Source: Heliocybe sulcata
Taxonomy: Eukaryota > Basidiomycota > Agaricomycetes > Gloeophyllales > Gloeophyllaceae
Assembly (NCBI GenBank): GCA_004369045.1
Contig: ML213508.1
Location: 1,045,395 to 1,109,394 of the forward strand
Direction of reading: 5' to 3'
Length of the DNA stretch: 64,000 bases
Shown here: positions 32,801-44,075 of the stretch, one piece after another
How the letters are laid out: each line of letters starts with the position of its first letter
Position numbering within the stretch: the first letter of the stretch is position 1
Notes under the pieces: generated by a model
What the model was told of the DNA's origin: nothing
Databases searched by the model: none
Seen by the model: the letters and a program-made list of their open reading frames with translations, nothing else
Translations under genes and position numbers: made by a program

Positions 32801-35800
32801 TTGGATGCATGTCGCTACGAGCTACTTCACTGGGAGTCATCTCGCTGCTATCGCCCACCGACCGGTCTGCAACGTCTTTGCGCGGGACAGGCGGGGGAAC
32901 CTCCACCGTGCATTTCTCTTGCAGGAAGGCAGAGAGGTCGTATAATTCATCCCGAATATCCCGGATGTTGTCGACAAGTTCTCTGTGATCATCCAGACGA
33001 CCTTGATCCAACTCATGCAGGTACTGCAACAGTCGGTTAACGTCATGCGTAAGAATCTCGCTGGGCTGCGACGCAATTGTTTCCAGGGCTGAGTGAATAG
33101 AAGGCACGTCGCCCCGAGGTGTTGCGACGCTGACGCTCATAGGAGGCGACGGAGTCGGCGGAGCGGGCGAGGTCGGAAGGGGTACGAAAGCAGGCGACAA
33201 CTACACAAAGGAGATTATAAAAGAAAGCACGAATTGGTATTAAGTAGGACTCACCGCCCGTTGAACCGCCGGTACAGGTGTAGGGAGAGACCGACGAGTA
33301 GAGAGCAGTGAAGGCTCCGTCGGCTCTTCCTCCAGAGGAACTTCAAAGAGAGAACGCGGCTCAAATATCGAAGATCTCATTGAGATGCTCGACAGCGTCG
33401 ACACAGTAGAAGGCGTCCTTGTAACCGTTACAAGACGATCTTCGGAAACCATGGACGGTGTCGGCACATCGGTCGGAGTTGATACGCTTTCAGGCGTAGC
33501 AGTAATGGAAGTCGGGGAGGACGGCGTCACAGAGGTCGACAACTCAGGGATAGGCGACAATCTCGGCGGCTCAGTCGTGACTGGAGTACCGCTCGGCCTC
33601 AATCCAGAGGTCTCATAAGACATATCCGGCCCTTCCGGGATTGCAATGGATAATACCGAGGGCGATGCCTGCAATATCGACGAATCGTATGACCGATCGC
33701 TCTCCGGAGCCCAAAGCGACTCCCGAATAGACGGAGTGGTGGGTGTCGGTGCCAACTCGGCCGAGGATAGCACAGTGGGAGTCAACTCACTGACCGTTGG
33801 GGTAGGAGAAGATTCTGTAGGGCTGGAGATCGTCTCAGGAGTTTCGGTCGTTGGCAAACTCTCCATCGGCGGAACCGGGGAAGGACTTGGGAAGGTATCT
33901 ATGCTAGAGACAGTAGTCGGAGTGAAATCCTCGGTAGGTTCTAACCGGCTCTCTGACATTTCCGTCATGGATGCCTCGGTCGGCGGCCACGAAGGGCTGT
34001 AATCCGAAGGAGGCAAGGGTATATCTTCCGGCTGGATCTCAACCTCGATTTCTGAGGGGATGGTAGGGATCGGAGAAGGTGGCACGATGATCTCGGCCTT
34101 CTCTACCTCTTCCTCCTCTTTCTCTCCCTCTTCTGGGACGCTCTGGACGCATCTGCACTCCGCGGTGTCATAATCCGTCGAAACTTCAGTGGGACACACC
34201 TCCGCCGTGATATACTCGGACGCAGGCTCGCTGGGACAAACATCCACAGTGACATACTCCGAAACCGAAGGCGTCGGGCAGACCGCAGCCGTCTCATATT
34301 CCGTAGAGCACACTTCCGCCGTCTCATACTCCGTAGAACACACTTCCGCAGTCGTGTACTCGGTAGAGCATACTTCCGCAGTCGAATACTCAGTCGAGCA
34401 GACTTCTGCAGTCTCATAGTTGCTCTCAGAGGGTATAGTGGGAACTTCAGACGGCGCGATTTCGGACGCTTTATCCGTATAGGTGCCAGACGAGGAAGAC
34501 TGACATGTCGAACAAGTTCCGCTCGACCCACATGAACAGCTCGACGCAGTGAGCGAGTACCCCCGACTCGACGAATCGTACTCATCCGTCGACCGAGTCT
34601 GAGTAGACCCCGAAATCTCAGAGTTCTCCTTGTCAGACCCTTCATCGGTCCGAGTCTCGTATGACGACGAGAACGTCCTGGAACTCGTGCCGGGCGTCCG
34701 TCTACGGACCCCGCCAGCTCTAGTCAGAGTACTGCGCGAAGCCGAAGTCGAGTCGTACGTGGACGAGCCATCATGCGAATCCCCCAAATACGAAGCAGAC
34801 GAAGGTCCCCTCAGTGACATGGTAGACGCAACAATGTTCGTATCCGATCCAGAGGTGATGGCAAACCCGACAGTGGTGTCAGTCGCAGTGACACCCGCCC
34901 CATTGGTGAAATCAGTCTTGGACAAAGACGAGTAGAAGCTCGAGCCCTTAGAATCCCCATTCGAGCGCGAGTCAGCAGAGAAGAACGCATCATCGTCAAA
35001 CTCGCTAGACCCCATCGGCGACACACCGCGCGGTCTGGACCTCGCACGACCACTCGGCGGCGGCGACATGCGAACCTCTTCACCAAGTCTTGGTCCGCTG
35101 GATATCGTCACAGGCGACCCTTCCCCAAGGACAACGCCCGCAGCCAAGCCCAATCCAAACCCAAGGCCCGGCCTCGCATTCCTAGCACGGCTGACAGCGG
35201 ACGCAAACTCGGCATCCAAATCAGTCAGGGAACTAGTCCGCCTTAATGAGCTACTCCTGCTCGGCGCAATGACGCGAGGATCTCCCGGGTAGAGATAACA
35301 TTGCCCAGATACTGCTGCATCGTCCGTAGCACGGGTCCTGCCCGAGACAGTGAAGGACGGGTTGCGAGAAAGCGGCGTCCTAGTGCTGGATCCGGACAGA
35401 GATGCCAGGTCAGACAAGTCGGGAATAGTGTCAAGCGGCGGCATAAACGTAGTGGAAGCAGATCCCGAGCCAGTGGCCGACTCCGTATTGGTGCTAGTCA
35501 TCGAGCGTATTGTGCGAATAGAGCCCGTAGGCGAACCAGTAAGTGACCGATCAGGGATTGTTACCGACCGGTCCAACGCTTCCCTGCAAAACATCAAATT
35601 GATTAGGACCAACAAAAGTATTCCCGACAATAATCATCACGCACCATACCGCACTAACCCAGCGAACTCGCTCCCTAGCACTCTCAGCGCCGAGGCGTTC
35701 AATCCCATCACTATACAGCAACTGGAAGGGGCACAAAGTCTCCACAAGACCCGTTTCTCCGATTTGCCCACTCTCGCCTTCATTCATGTTGGCCTCCTCG

Positions 35801-37652
35801 CTCTGCATCTTCGCAGCGACAGTGCCAACATCATCCTTCGCACTCGGGTGCATGGGCGTAGGCACCGACCGCACCTCCGTGCAATTCAATAAATCCAGAG
35901 TAACGACACCGCGGCCTCCCCCAGTCGCGATCCACGACAGCAAGAGCATATGCGGGTAGAGAAGAGCCTGGCATCTTTGCCAGCGGTAGGGTTCAGGAGC
36001 ATGGACGTTCAAATACCAGAGCAACCCAATGCGAAGAGGCTGGGGAGTCGATTCAGGTAAGGTTCGCGCACGTGATGATAAGATAAATTAAAAACGGTCA
36101 GCATGCAGGACCACAAAACTGCGCGGCGTGGTACTCACCTCCTGACTGCCTCTTGCATAGACACCAAGTTCTGCGATATCAAAGGGCGGCGGCAAAAGTG
36201 CACTTTCGCTAATACTCTGGCTTGTGCTGCGTGGGTCGGCTTCACCTTGGCCTGCACCGACGGTCCCGTATGACGTAGGATCACCTGATCTTCCCGAACC
36301 CAGCGCCTGCTCTCGAAGTCTGGCTTGTCCTCTCTCAGCCCTCCTTCTAATGCTGAACAGTCCTTCCCCCTGCCCCGAACGCGCGCTGCCGCCCGAGGTC
36401 ACCGACGCTGGAGCCTTGCCTGTCTTATTACCCAGAGGAGTGCGCTCTTTCCATGCGGCGACGATGTTACGAACCGATGTCAAGGGCGACCGAGGTGATG
36501 TCTGCGGACGTCTGAGCGACGACGCCGTGACAGTGCCAGTAAAGGTGTTGCTGCTCGTGGTCGGAGTCAGAGTGCTGCTGAAAGTGGAATACGTATTCGG
36601 GTAAGTGCCTGTCTGAGTGGGCGTGGTTGCACCAGTACGGCCAGCAGTCGTTGGAGGAAATCTTGAATCGGAGGACAGTGTGGTGGTCGCGCGAGGCTGG
36701 GGAGAAAGAAAAGAAGACGCAGAGAAGGAACCAGTCCCTGTACGGCTCGTGGTAGGTGACGAAGGGCGAGACGTATATCCAGCAGTGCTGTAGCCGAATC
36801 CCGTACCTCCGCTATAGCTAAGACCGGTAGGGCTGGCGAAGTAAGGGCTGGGCGAACGAGGACCGGCAGGTGCAGACGCTATCCTGGCATGCCCACTCTG
36901 ACCCCTGTCAGGCGTCGCGGCGCCCTCGAAGAAAGCAATCAAGTCGCCTGCCCGTCGTCCTGGCGGGGGCAACGGTGCGGTCTCACTGGTCGACCGTCCG
37001 TGCCTCACGGGAGACGCCGGCCGAGCTTCGGGGATCGTCAACCGTCTCAGGGGATCCGAAGTTGCTGAATGTTGGGTGAGTGGTCTTGATCCAGGCAGCC
37101 CGGACGTGGGTCTGCTACCTGTGCCATTCTCCGTACGCTCGGTGATGGTGCTCAGCCTATTCCCAGCCCGATCCATTCCCATACTCGCAGTGGAGATCGG
37201 ACCTGAGCTATGGCTCCAAGGTGTTGATGAAGTCGTGTATGAGCCTGTCAGCGTCGAGTAACTTGGTCCAGAACCAGACCATTCCGTCAGCGCATCTTCT
37301 ACGTTCGAGAGCTCGCTCTCAATGTTGGCAAGCGCTGCCTCGACCTCAGCCGCATCGTCGATGGAGTCCTCGTCCGAGTAAGTATATGAATATGTGTTCG
37401 TGTATGACTGGGTAGGCGAGAGATTGACTCGGCGCATGTTGTACGCTGTCGATGCATCTTCGCCATCCTCTGGGTGAGGAATAGGCGTACCTGGGCTGAG
37501 ATCAGCGACATCCAACGTTCTACCGACTGTCTCGCACCTGTTCGTGAATAGCCTTGTCTCGAGTCTGATGGCGTTAGCGTTGAGAAAGTTGCAGTCCCAA
37601 ATAATGGAGATCTTGGACCCGACGATGGGTCGGTCGGCGTATAGCTCGTCAT
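26808..37652 (-). CDS. Giant PH-domain, proline-rich, coiled-coil protein (about 3,200 residues)
   Basis: One minus-strand gene with about fifteen exons. The preferred start gives MTSYTPTDPSSGPRSPLFG, a 47-nt intron, then TPIPHPEDGEDASTAYNM; an alternative start is at 37662. A Ser/Thr-rich head is followed by a PH-like domain at about 35,590-36,040: LWYLNVHAPEPYRWQRCQAL, HMLLLSWIATGGGRGVVTLD, CPFQLLYSDGIERLGAE and RVRWVSAVWEALDR. Next come a long Ser/Thr/Pro region with a decapeptide repeat, then helices (LLQYLHELDQGRLDDHRELV), polyproline (QFPGPPPPPMVGMPVAPAP) and an Arg/Ser-rich part. A long charged coiled coil spans about 27,830-28,700. A conserved-looking piece SKYGPGGEFDPEW precedes a Pro-rich tail ending GLFGPRSPRDSYVG. 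The PH domain suggests membrane or cortex binding with scaffold function, but this is inference. Exon phases join throughout, though a split into two genes cannot be fully excluded. Confidence 0.7.
34195..34440 (-). repeat. Coding tandem repeat, decapeptide STEYxTAEVC
   Basis: About five adjacent 30-base units on the minus strand encode variants of CSTEYSTAEV / CSTEYTTAEV / CSTEYETAEV. Two or three looser units (SEYVTVDVCPSEP, SEYITAEVCPTEV) lie next to them. The frame is kept, so the array is part of the giant protein. It contributes regularly spaced Cys and Tyr in an otherwise Cys-poor protein. Confidence 0.85.
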
Positions 37653-39057
37653 GTCGTGACAACCGGTAGTGCGTCGCAGTTAGTACATGAGTAAAGGCAA
37701 ACCGCTAAGCGTGCAGTGCCTTGTTCTCGAATAATTAGCGTCCGCCTCGTGCAGTGTTCAACATTTAGGGCAGGGCGAGACGCGTTTCGCGTATCATCAT
37801 GTGCCTTGATTAGAAGGTAAATGACGTAAAGATAGACTTACGCGTCTGACGCGACTTGGGCGCTTCTCTTGAATCCGTATGCGTCGGGTGGCTTCATGTG
37901 ACGCGAGGGCGACATGGCCTCCATGTACTTTCTATACGGTCAGTTTCGTTGGGAACATTGCATACCGCACACTGTCTAACGTACCGAGATTTGGGGACCC
38001 CTATAGCCCATGACATTGAAGGCTTCGTCAGATATAAGGGGATGCCGTGCTGAGCAAGTAACAGTGTCCAAGTCTGCCGACCAAGTGCTCTCCATGATGG
38101 TAGCCAGTTCGCATTCAACCTCGTGGTCATGGAACAGTCTGCTTCAAAAGCTCGAAAGATCTCAATGCGACCGTTATTGCCTTCGATACCTCCGTATATG
38201 CGTCTCCCTCGATGTCCAACGCCGTAGGTGACCGGTGACCGCTCAAGCCTTGCGCGCTCTGAGTATGCTCACGGTACGTTGCGGCATTTCCCAAATATTG
38301 GCGGACAGTATCTGCTGTGTGCATGTTCCCCCGTATGAAAAGCAGAGAGGGACGGAAGAAAGAGAGGGTAGCAAATTTCTCTATAGTTGCGCTCTTATAT
38401 AGACTGCCTTGATATAGGAGACTTTCTATTGAAGCCATTGACGTGTTCACGATGTGATGACACTAGCTTCCACCGATTATACCAAATACGGGAATCCAAT
38501 TGCCGTTTGCGTCGTGTCTTGAGTCAGTTGTCTCGGTCAAGAGTCAGTCCAATAGAAAGTCTCACTCCAACAATACTTGCTTGTATTCATCCGGCGACTA
38601 TAACAGAGAACACTTAACTGTCACAGGTATAGCAGTGACGTGCTCCTTTAAGGTCCTGTATACGAGCTGCGCTGTACCATAGGCCAAGTCCGCGTAGCTC
38701 TCCGTAACGACAGTACGTATGGAATCAGATAGGTTTGTTCTCGGTCTTCTCCTCTGAAGTACGCTCGTGACCACCCTCTCGTACGGGATTGGGGCACAAT
38801 TATTGAGAACAATAGAGAGGACGGTCACGAGCCTACCTCTGAAGCCTCTCGGACGCCTCACGCGTACATGCCCATTACACTAGTCACGATCCTCCTGAGA
38901 CGAGAAAGTCCGACGAACGCTACTCCTCCGACTGAAGGCTAACTGTGTAAATGAGTTGGTCTCCTCCCATTCTACTCCAACATACGGTTTCGAGCTGACG
39001 ATTCGAATATGCATTCTACACGATACCAGCCCAGGCTCCTCCACTGCCTCAAAGACT
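37653..39057. other. Gap between the giant PH gene and the urea transporter gene
   Basis: Holds the upstream region of the giant gene on its left and the 3' flank of the transporter on its right. A minus-strand open stretch at about 38,130-38,450 (MHTADTVRQYLGNAATYREH) is the only coding-like piece; no family was recognised. Confidence 0.35.
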
Positions 39058-41705
39058 CTATCCACTCTCGTTCAAAACTGAAGATACAAGTGGTCTCCGC
39101 ACAATCCTCCAAAGCGCTTTTCGGGACTCTATCAGTGGTAGCGCAACCGCAAGGAATACAGCGAGGAACAACCAGATCTATGCATTCGCAGACATGTCAG
39201 TCACGAAAAGACCGCGATCTCAGACCAGCGACCACTGCACTCACAATTTGGATTCCTACGACACCCGCAAAGAAGTGACGCGAGAATACGTACGGAGCAG
39301 CTCCGAGTGGGACGGGGATGATCTCGAGATACGTCAATGGAGGGAGCGTGTCACGAATAAGGAAGACACACAATGGTTATGACAGCCGCGAACAATGCAA
39401 ACAACCAGCCGTAGAACCGGAATGTCACGTCAAGGGATTTGATATCCAAGCTGTCCGTAGCTTGAAGGCGTTGGAATTCGGGATCGGAGTCCTCCGACGT
39501 CTTCTCATTCACAGCCACATCACCATCCTTACCGCCACCACTTTCCCCTATAGCGCCGTCACGAGACCCAGATTCCCCACTGACGACTCTCATGTTTCTG
39601 GTCTTCTCCCAGTCGAACCTCGCCGGCCTCCAGAGTGACAGGCCTACGGACAAGACGCCGCCCGCTCCGATGGCTGCGGCATTTCCCGCAAACGAGACCC
39701 ACTGCCCACTGAGTGTCTCCACTGTGATCTTTCCGCCAGTCGCTTTCGCCGCTGCAAACCAGACTGCCAAGGCAATGGCCATACCACCCATAGAACCAGC
39801 GACGGCACCGGCTTTACTGAGGTCCCTCCATCTGTAAAACGGCAAGATCAGGACTGGCACAAAGAGAAATGAACCACAGCATGCGCACGTGAATGTCAGA
39901 GCAATGGGGAATACACCAGAGGCTGTCGCGACGCCAAGAAAGTAGAACAACCAGCCCATATTCTACAGAAGACGAGGGTTCGTCAAGCGTCAATAGTCAT
40001 CGACGGACACGAACTTACAATCCCAACGGCTTTGAACATCGAAGCGATGGCTCCCGAGAAAACAGGCCAGAACGCTATACAGTACCTGGAAACAGTGACG
40101 ATTTCTCGGCTCGTAGCGTCGGGTCTGAAGTACTGCCTATAAACATCAAAGGACAGAAGCGTGGCCACCGCAATCATCTCCGCGCTGAGAGCCTAGTAAC
40201 GAAAAGTCACTCATAAGTCATCTCGAGCAGTCCTTCTTGTGCTAGCGCTTACAGAAGTGACGCTGAGAAATACGAGAAGAAGCGCCAAGACCGCCCCGGC
40301 CTTGCCCATCACATAGGTCACCGCCTGGACACCTGCGAGACCTGCAGAGACATCTGAAGGGGACAATGTCTGAAAGTCCGGGAGAGTGCTCAGAGCACGG
40401 GCAGCTAGGCCCAGAGTCGTGCCGCATGCAAACGGAATGGAAAACCAAGCGAACCCGCCAAGAAAGTACGCCTTGGCTGTCGTGCCAGGATTCGACGCGA
40501 TGGCACGAGACCAGTAACCTGAAAAAGCTATTGAGCGCCCCTTGTACATTTATTCCCGGTACTGACAGACAAACCTTGATCACAGTTTACGAGACCAAAT
40601 CCTGGTAACAGTGTCATTGCAAATAAGACGCTGGGAGACGTATGAAGGGCATACTAACCGGTGATGATGGACTACGGCAAGCGGATAAGTATCAGCTTTC
40701 CGCCATAGTTTCCAAGCTCACCTGCACAGCAAAAATCGCTCCTGGACGAGAACGGAAGGTAAGATAAGACCCATGGTAGTTACCGTCGACAGGAGAAAGC
40801 TCAGCAGCCCTCTCCAAAAGGTAGTATAACCTCGCGGGACTTCCGACCGTGTCTGATCGGGTATAGACACTGGAAGATCTGAATTCAAACAGAAATTTTG
40901 GAAAATGGCAGACCTACGTACGTGAACACAAAGCATAGGAGAATCGCCAGGAGAAAAAATGTATGTGTCGCATCACTGATGAATGTTGCACGAAGACCAC
41001 TCCATTGACATAAATGTTAGAAGACTCTGTTGGCAAAGATAAGCAACTTACCCGGTAGCAACATAGATCGAGACTCCAACAGGGATCAAGAACAGGGCAG
41101 CGTAGCTGTTCATGCCTGTCAGGGCGCTGACAACAGTTTCCCCTCCGAGAAGAATGCAGGCCGAGACGATTGTGTTGCAAACAAGTCCGCACCACAGAAA
41201 AGCGAGATGTCCAGCAGTCCCAAAGCGCACGTAGGCAACCTGGATCAGATGTTAGAGCCTGACTACCAGTCGAAATACCGCCAAAGGCCACCTCAGGGAA
41301 GGTCGTCGCTCGGTTGGCATTGCTCTTGACTTTGCTGGCTATGACGGAGAAAATCGCGATCTGCAATGCACCACCTACGGCATACCAGTAGCCGCCCGAG
41401 ATGCCCATAGTGTATGATTGAGTCGCGCTCTGGAGAAGTGTAAGACTCCATGTCCCTGCAAATATTTTTGGTCGGATTTACGATGCGCTCTGAACATGGC
41501 ACGTACATGAGCTGACAATCCCTGCTACGACAATACCAGTTTTCAGCGATCTACTCGCCGCAGTGAACTCTGCGGCGGAGCTGGGGGAATAACGAGAGAA
41601 TCTAGCTTGGACCCATGTTATCACGTTCATGACCAGGGCGAAAAACAATCCGAGGCCCAAGACAACGCCATAACCGACGCCCTGAGGTAGAGGTGTATCC
41701 GCCAT
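39058..41705 (-). CDS. DUR3-type urea/polyamine symporter (SSS family)
   Basis: Plasma-membrane proton- or sodium-coupled carrier of the solute:sodium symporter family, closest to fungal DUR3 urea/polyamine transporters. The ATG at 41705 gives MADTPLPQGVGYGVVLGLG and the first membrane span. Family-like blocks are WTWSLTLLQSATQSYTMGIS, GYWYAVGGALQIAIFSVIAS, LAFLWCGLVCNTIVSACILL, SALTGMNSYAALFLIPVGV and VMGKAGAVLALLLVFLSVTS. Further blocks are LSAEMIAVATLLSFDVYRQY and MGWLFYFLGVATASGVFPIA. About 15 membrane segments are expected. A stop at 39351 in the large penultimate frame appears to lie inside an intron. Splicing after VITI to IIPVPLGAAPYVFSRHFF, then to IWLFLAVFLAVALPLIESRK, gives the expected DUR3 C-terminus and ends VSSVLNESG at 39058. 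It shares a 547-base upstream region with the divergent oxygenase gene. Confidence 0.85.
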
Positions 41706-42252
41706 TGTTGAACAGGGGTGCAGTTGACGCTCGCTCATCCCAAAGCTTGTAGGCGGCACCTATGAAGCACCATCGAAAGCCAATATTGCGAATATCGACA
41801 AGAAGCGTGCAAGAGAATCCCGTACCAGACCGAGAGAGAAGCCGCTTACTCGGATACGGGAAAATGTATCCCGCTGGTTGTCCGGCATTCAACTCTCTAG
41901 AATCGATACGTATCGAGAGATGCGCAACGGTTTCGCCATTCGGGTATCAGAACTTCTTCTCCTGCTCAGGAGATGGGGATGGTTAGCTCTGCAGTGGGCA
42001 ATCGGTTGCAGTGCAACAAATCAGGCAACTAAACTATTAGAGTATAACAGATGTTCCGCCTTAAATTGTATCCTTCGTGGCCATTTTGAATGGAGCCTTA
42101 ACTGCGAGAGATCAGAATAGTCCGAATGGCGTGCTTTCGCCCCAAGATGGTTGTATCATTGCAGCCATAGCAAGGGTCACGCGTAATAGAAGCTTGGTTC
42201 AATTGATATAAGCAAGTAGTGGACGAGCGAACAGAGCGAGAGCACAGACGCC
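41706..42252. promoter_or_regulatory. Shared divergent upstream region, transporter (-) and oxygenase (+)
   Basis: The 547 bases lie between two start codons on opposite strands, so they should hold both promoters. I saw no clear TATA box or cluster of GATA sites. Both genes could be co-regulated, but the sequence alone does not show it. Confidence 0.45.
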
Positions 42253-43793
42253 ATGTCGACGACCACGAACAACGAGCAGAAGTTGGACCTCCCGCCACTC
42301 CCGAAATGGCAACCCCCTCCAGTCACTCAAGCCACCGGCATCGAGTGGGCCGACATCCTGACCGTGGATTTGTCCCTGTACGATACTCGCAGAGATGAAT
42401 TGGCTCAAACCGTGGCGGAGACATTGCAAAGAGACGGTTTCTTCTATGTCGTAGGGCATGGGATCCCTGAAGAAACGGTAGGTATCGGCGGCTGCGGCAG
42501 TGATATCTGAAGTACGACTCGGGTACTTTGCAGTTGAACAGGCAGTTCGCTCTGGGGCAACTGGCATTCGAAGGTGTTTCCAGACAAGAAAAGGAAAAAC
42601 ATAGGGCGCCAATTGCAGAGGAAGGGTCCTTTATAGGATACAAGGTCAGTGCTACGGTGTTCTAGAGTAGTAAGACGGTGGTCATCTAATCCTCCATTAA
42701 TCACAGCTTCAGAATTACTGGGAAATCAAGGACGGCGTAAGGGATCGGATAGAGCACTATAACTTCTATCTAAACCAGTGAGTGCTTTATGACTTTGCCA
42801 GGACAGACGTCATAACATTGTAGTAGACTCGATCCGCTCGAACGGCATCCTGTGCCACTGCAGCCGTACTTACCCGACGTTAAAGCCTTCTATGAGGTGA
42901 ATAGTGGATGCATATAGCGGGCCCTGATATGTGGCTAAATGCACTCCAGGAAACTCGGAACAAGGTCTTGCGCCGCGTGTTGACACTTATCGACGCTGTG
43001 CTGGGCCTGGAGGAAGGGTACTTGTGGCGTCTACACCTGGACGACCAAGGCAGGACCGGTGATGACGCGAGTCAAAGAGTTCCCGATACTGCTTTGGGTG
43101 CTGACGTGGCTCTACAGCTTCTCAGGTACATGATCTATGACCCTCTTACCTCGGATGAGGCCATAAAGACCAATAATGTCATGCTCAATGGCCATACCGA
43201 CTTCAACTCCATCAGTACTCTGATATCGCAGCCCATCACTGCGCTACAGATCCTTATGCCAGATGGAGTATGGCGCTACGTTAAGGTAATGGCTTTCCTT
43301 CTACCTAGGCGTGATAATGGATGCAATGGACCTAGCACCGAGACAATGCCCTCGTCATCAATATAGGGGATCAACTATCTTTCATGTCAGGCGGCATCCT
43401 CAAGGGCACCGTCCATCGCGGTAAGCTGTGCGTGACCGGCGTGGTGATACTTCCGCTCACTCCCACACAGTCGTAAGACCTCCCGATGATCAGGCTCACC
43501 TGCGTCGTCTCGGTGTGTTCCACTTCGCTCACTTCATCAGTGGCATACCCTTGGATCTCCTACCTTCCAAGAAGGTCGCTGAAGAAGGCCATACCATATT
43601 CGAAGGCGAAGTGCCGACAACAGATCAGTACGTCTCGTCTCGTCTGGGAGAGGGGTCACATGCACATAACCTTAATTGCCTGTCTAGGTGGGAGGCTGCG
43701 CGTGTCAAGAGCTACGGTACGGCGGAGCTGATCAAAGGGACGGCCTACGACGTGGAATACGTTGCCGGGCTCCAAGTCAGACACTACCACTAG
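42253..43793 (+). CDS. 2-oxoglutarate/Fe(II)-dependent oxygenase (isopenicillin-N-synthase-like)
   Basis: Non-haem iron dioxygenase that probably hydroxylates or desaturates a small molecule; substrate unknown. Exon 1 (42253-42477) encodes MSTTTNNEQKLDLPPLPKW and the N-terminal DIOX_N-type block VAETLQRDGFFYVVGHGIPE. Exon 2 starts at 42534 (LNRQFALGQLAFEGVSRQEK) and exon 3 at 42707 (LQNYWEIKDGVRDRIEHYNF). A later acceptor at 42949 joins FYE to ETRNKVLRRVLTLIDAVLG. The iron ligands are the His and Asp of LNGHTDFNSIS and the His of GGILKGTVHR. The 2-oxoglutarate Arg is likely in HLRRLGVFHFAHF. The end is YVAGLQVRHYH. At roughly 380-400 residues it is the normal family size and looks complete. 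It diverges from the urea transporter and converges with IRE1. Confidence 0.85.
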
Positions 43794-44075
43794 GGAAGGC
43801 GGAGTGTCGTCTGCCTTGTATGACGTGGCCCGGGGGCGATGCCTCCCTGGAATGTCACCCGCAGGAGCCACCAGCATGAATGACGGTGCCCTCTTGATAG
43901 TAACGACACGACATCGATAAATCCTAGTATATTTACGGTACCTGCAAACTACCCAATACAGTAAGGATATAAGTTACAGAGGAGCTACTTATACAGAACA
44001 ATCCAAGCTGAGCACGAATGATGACAGAGCGATTGCGGCCATGCGATGCAGTAGATGAAGCGAGATGATGAGAGA

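Noticed and set aside
33240-33300. Split of the giant protein into two genes between the Ser/Thr-rich and proline-rich halves
   Set aside because: A good donor (GGC|GGTGAG type) and acceptor join the frames without a stop, and no promoter-sized gap exists. One gene is preferred, though cDNA could change this.
33385-37415. Long plus-strand open frames opposite the giant PH gene
   Set aside because: They are antisense shadows of low-complexity Ser/Thr/Pro coding sequence and show mirrored repeats with no family signal.
39351-39353. Stop codon in the large 3' frame as the end of the urea transporter
   Set aside because: Two downstream exons with good splice signals supply the family's expected C-terminus, so this stop is probably intronic.
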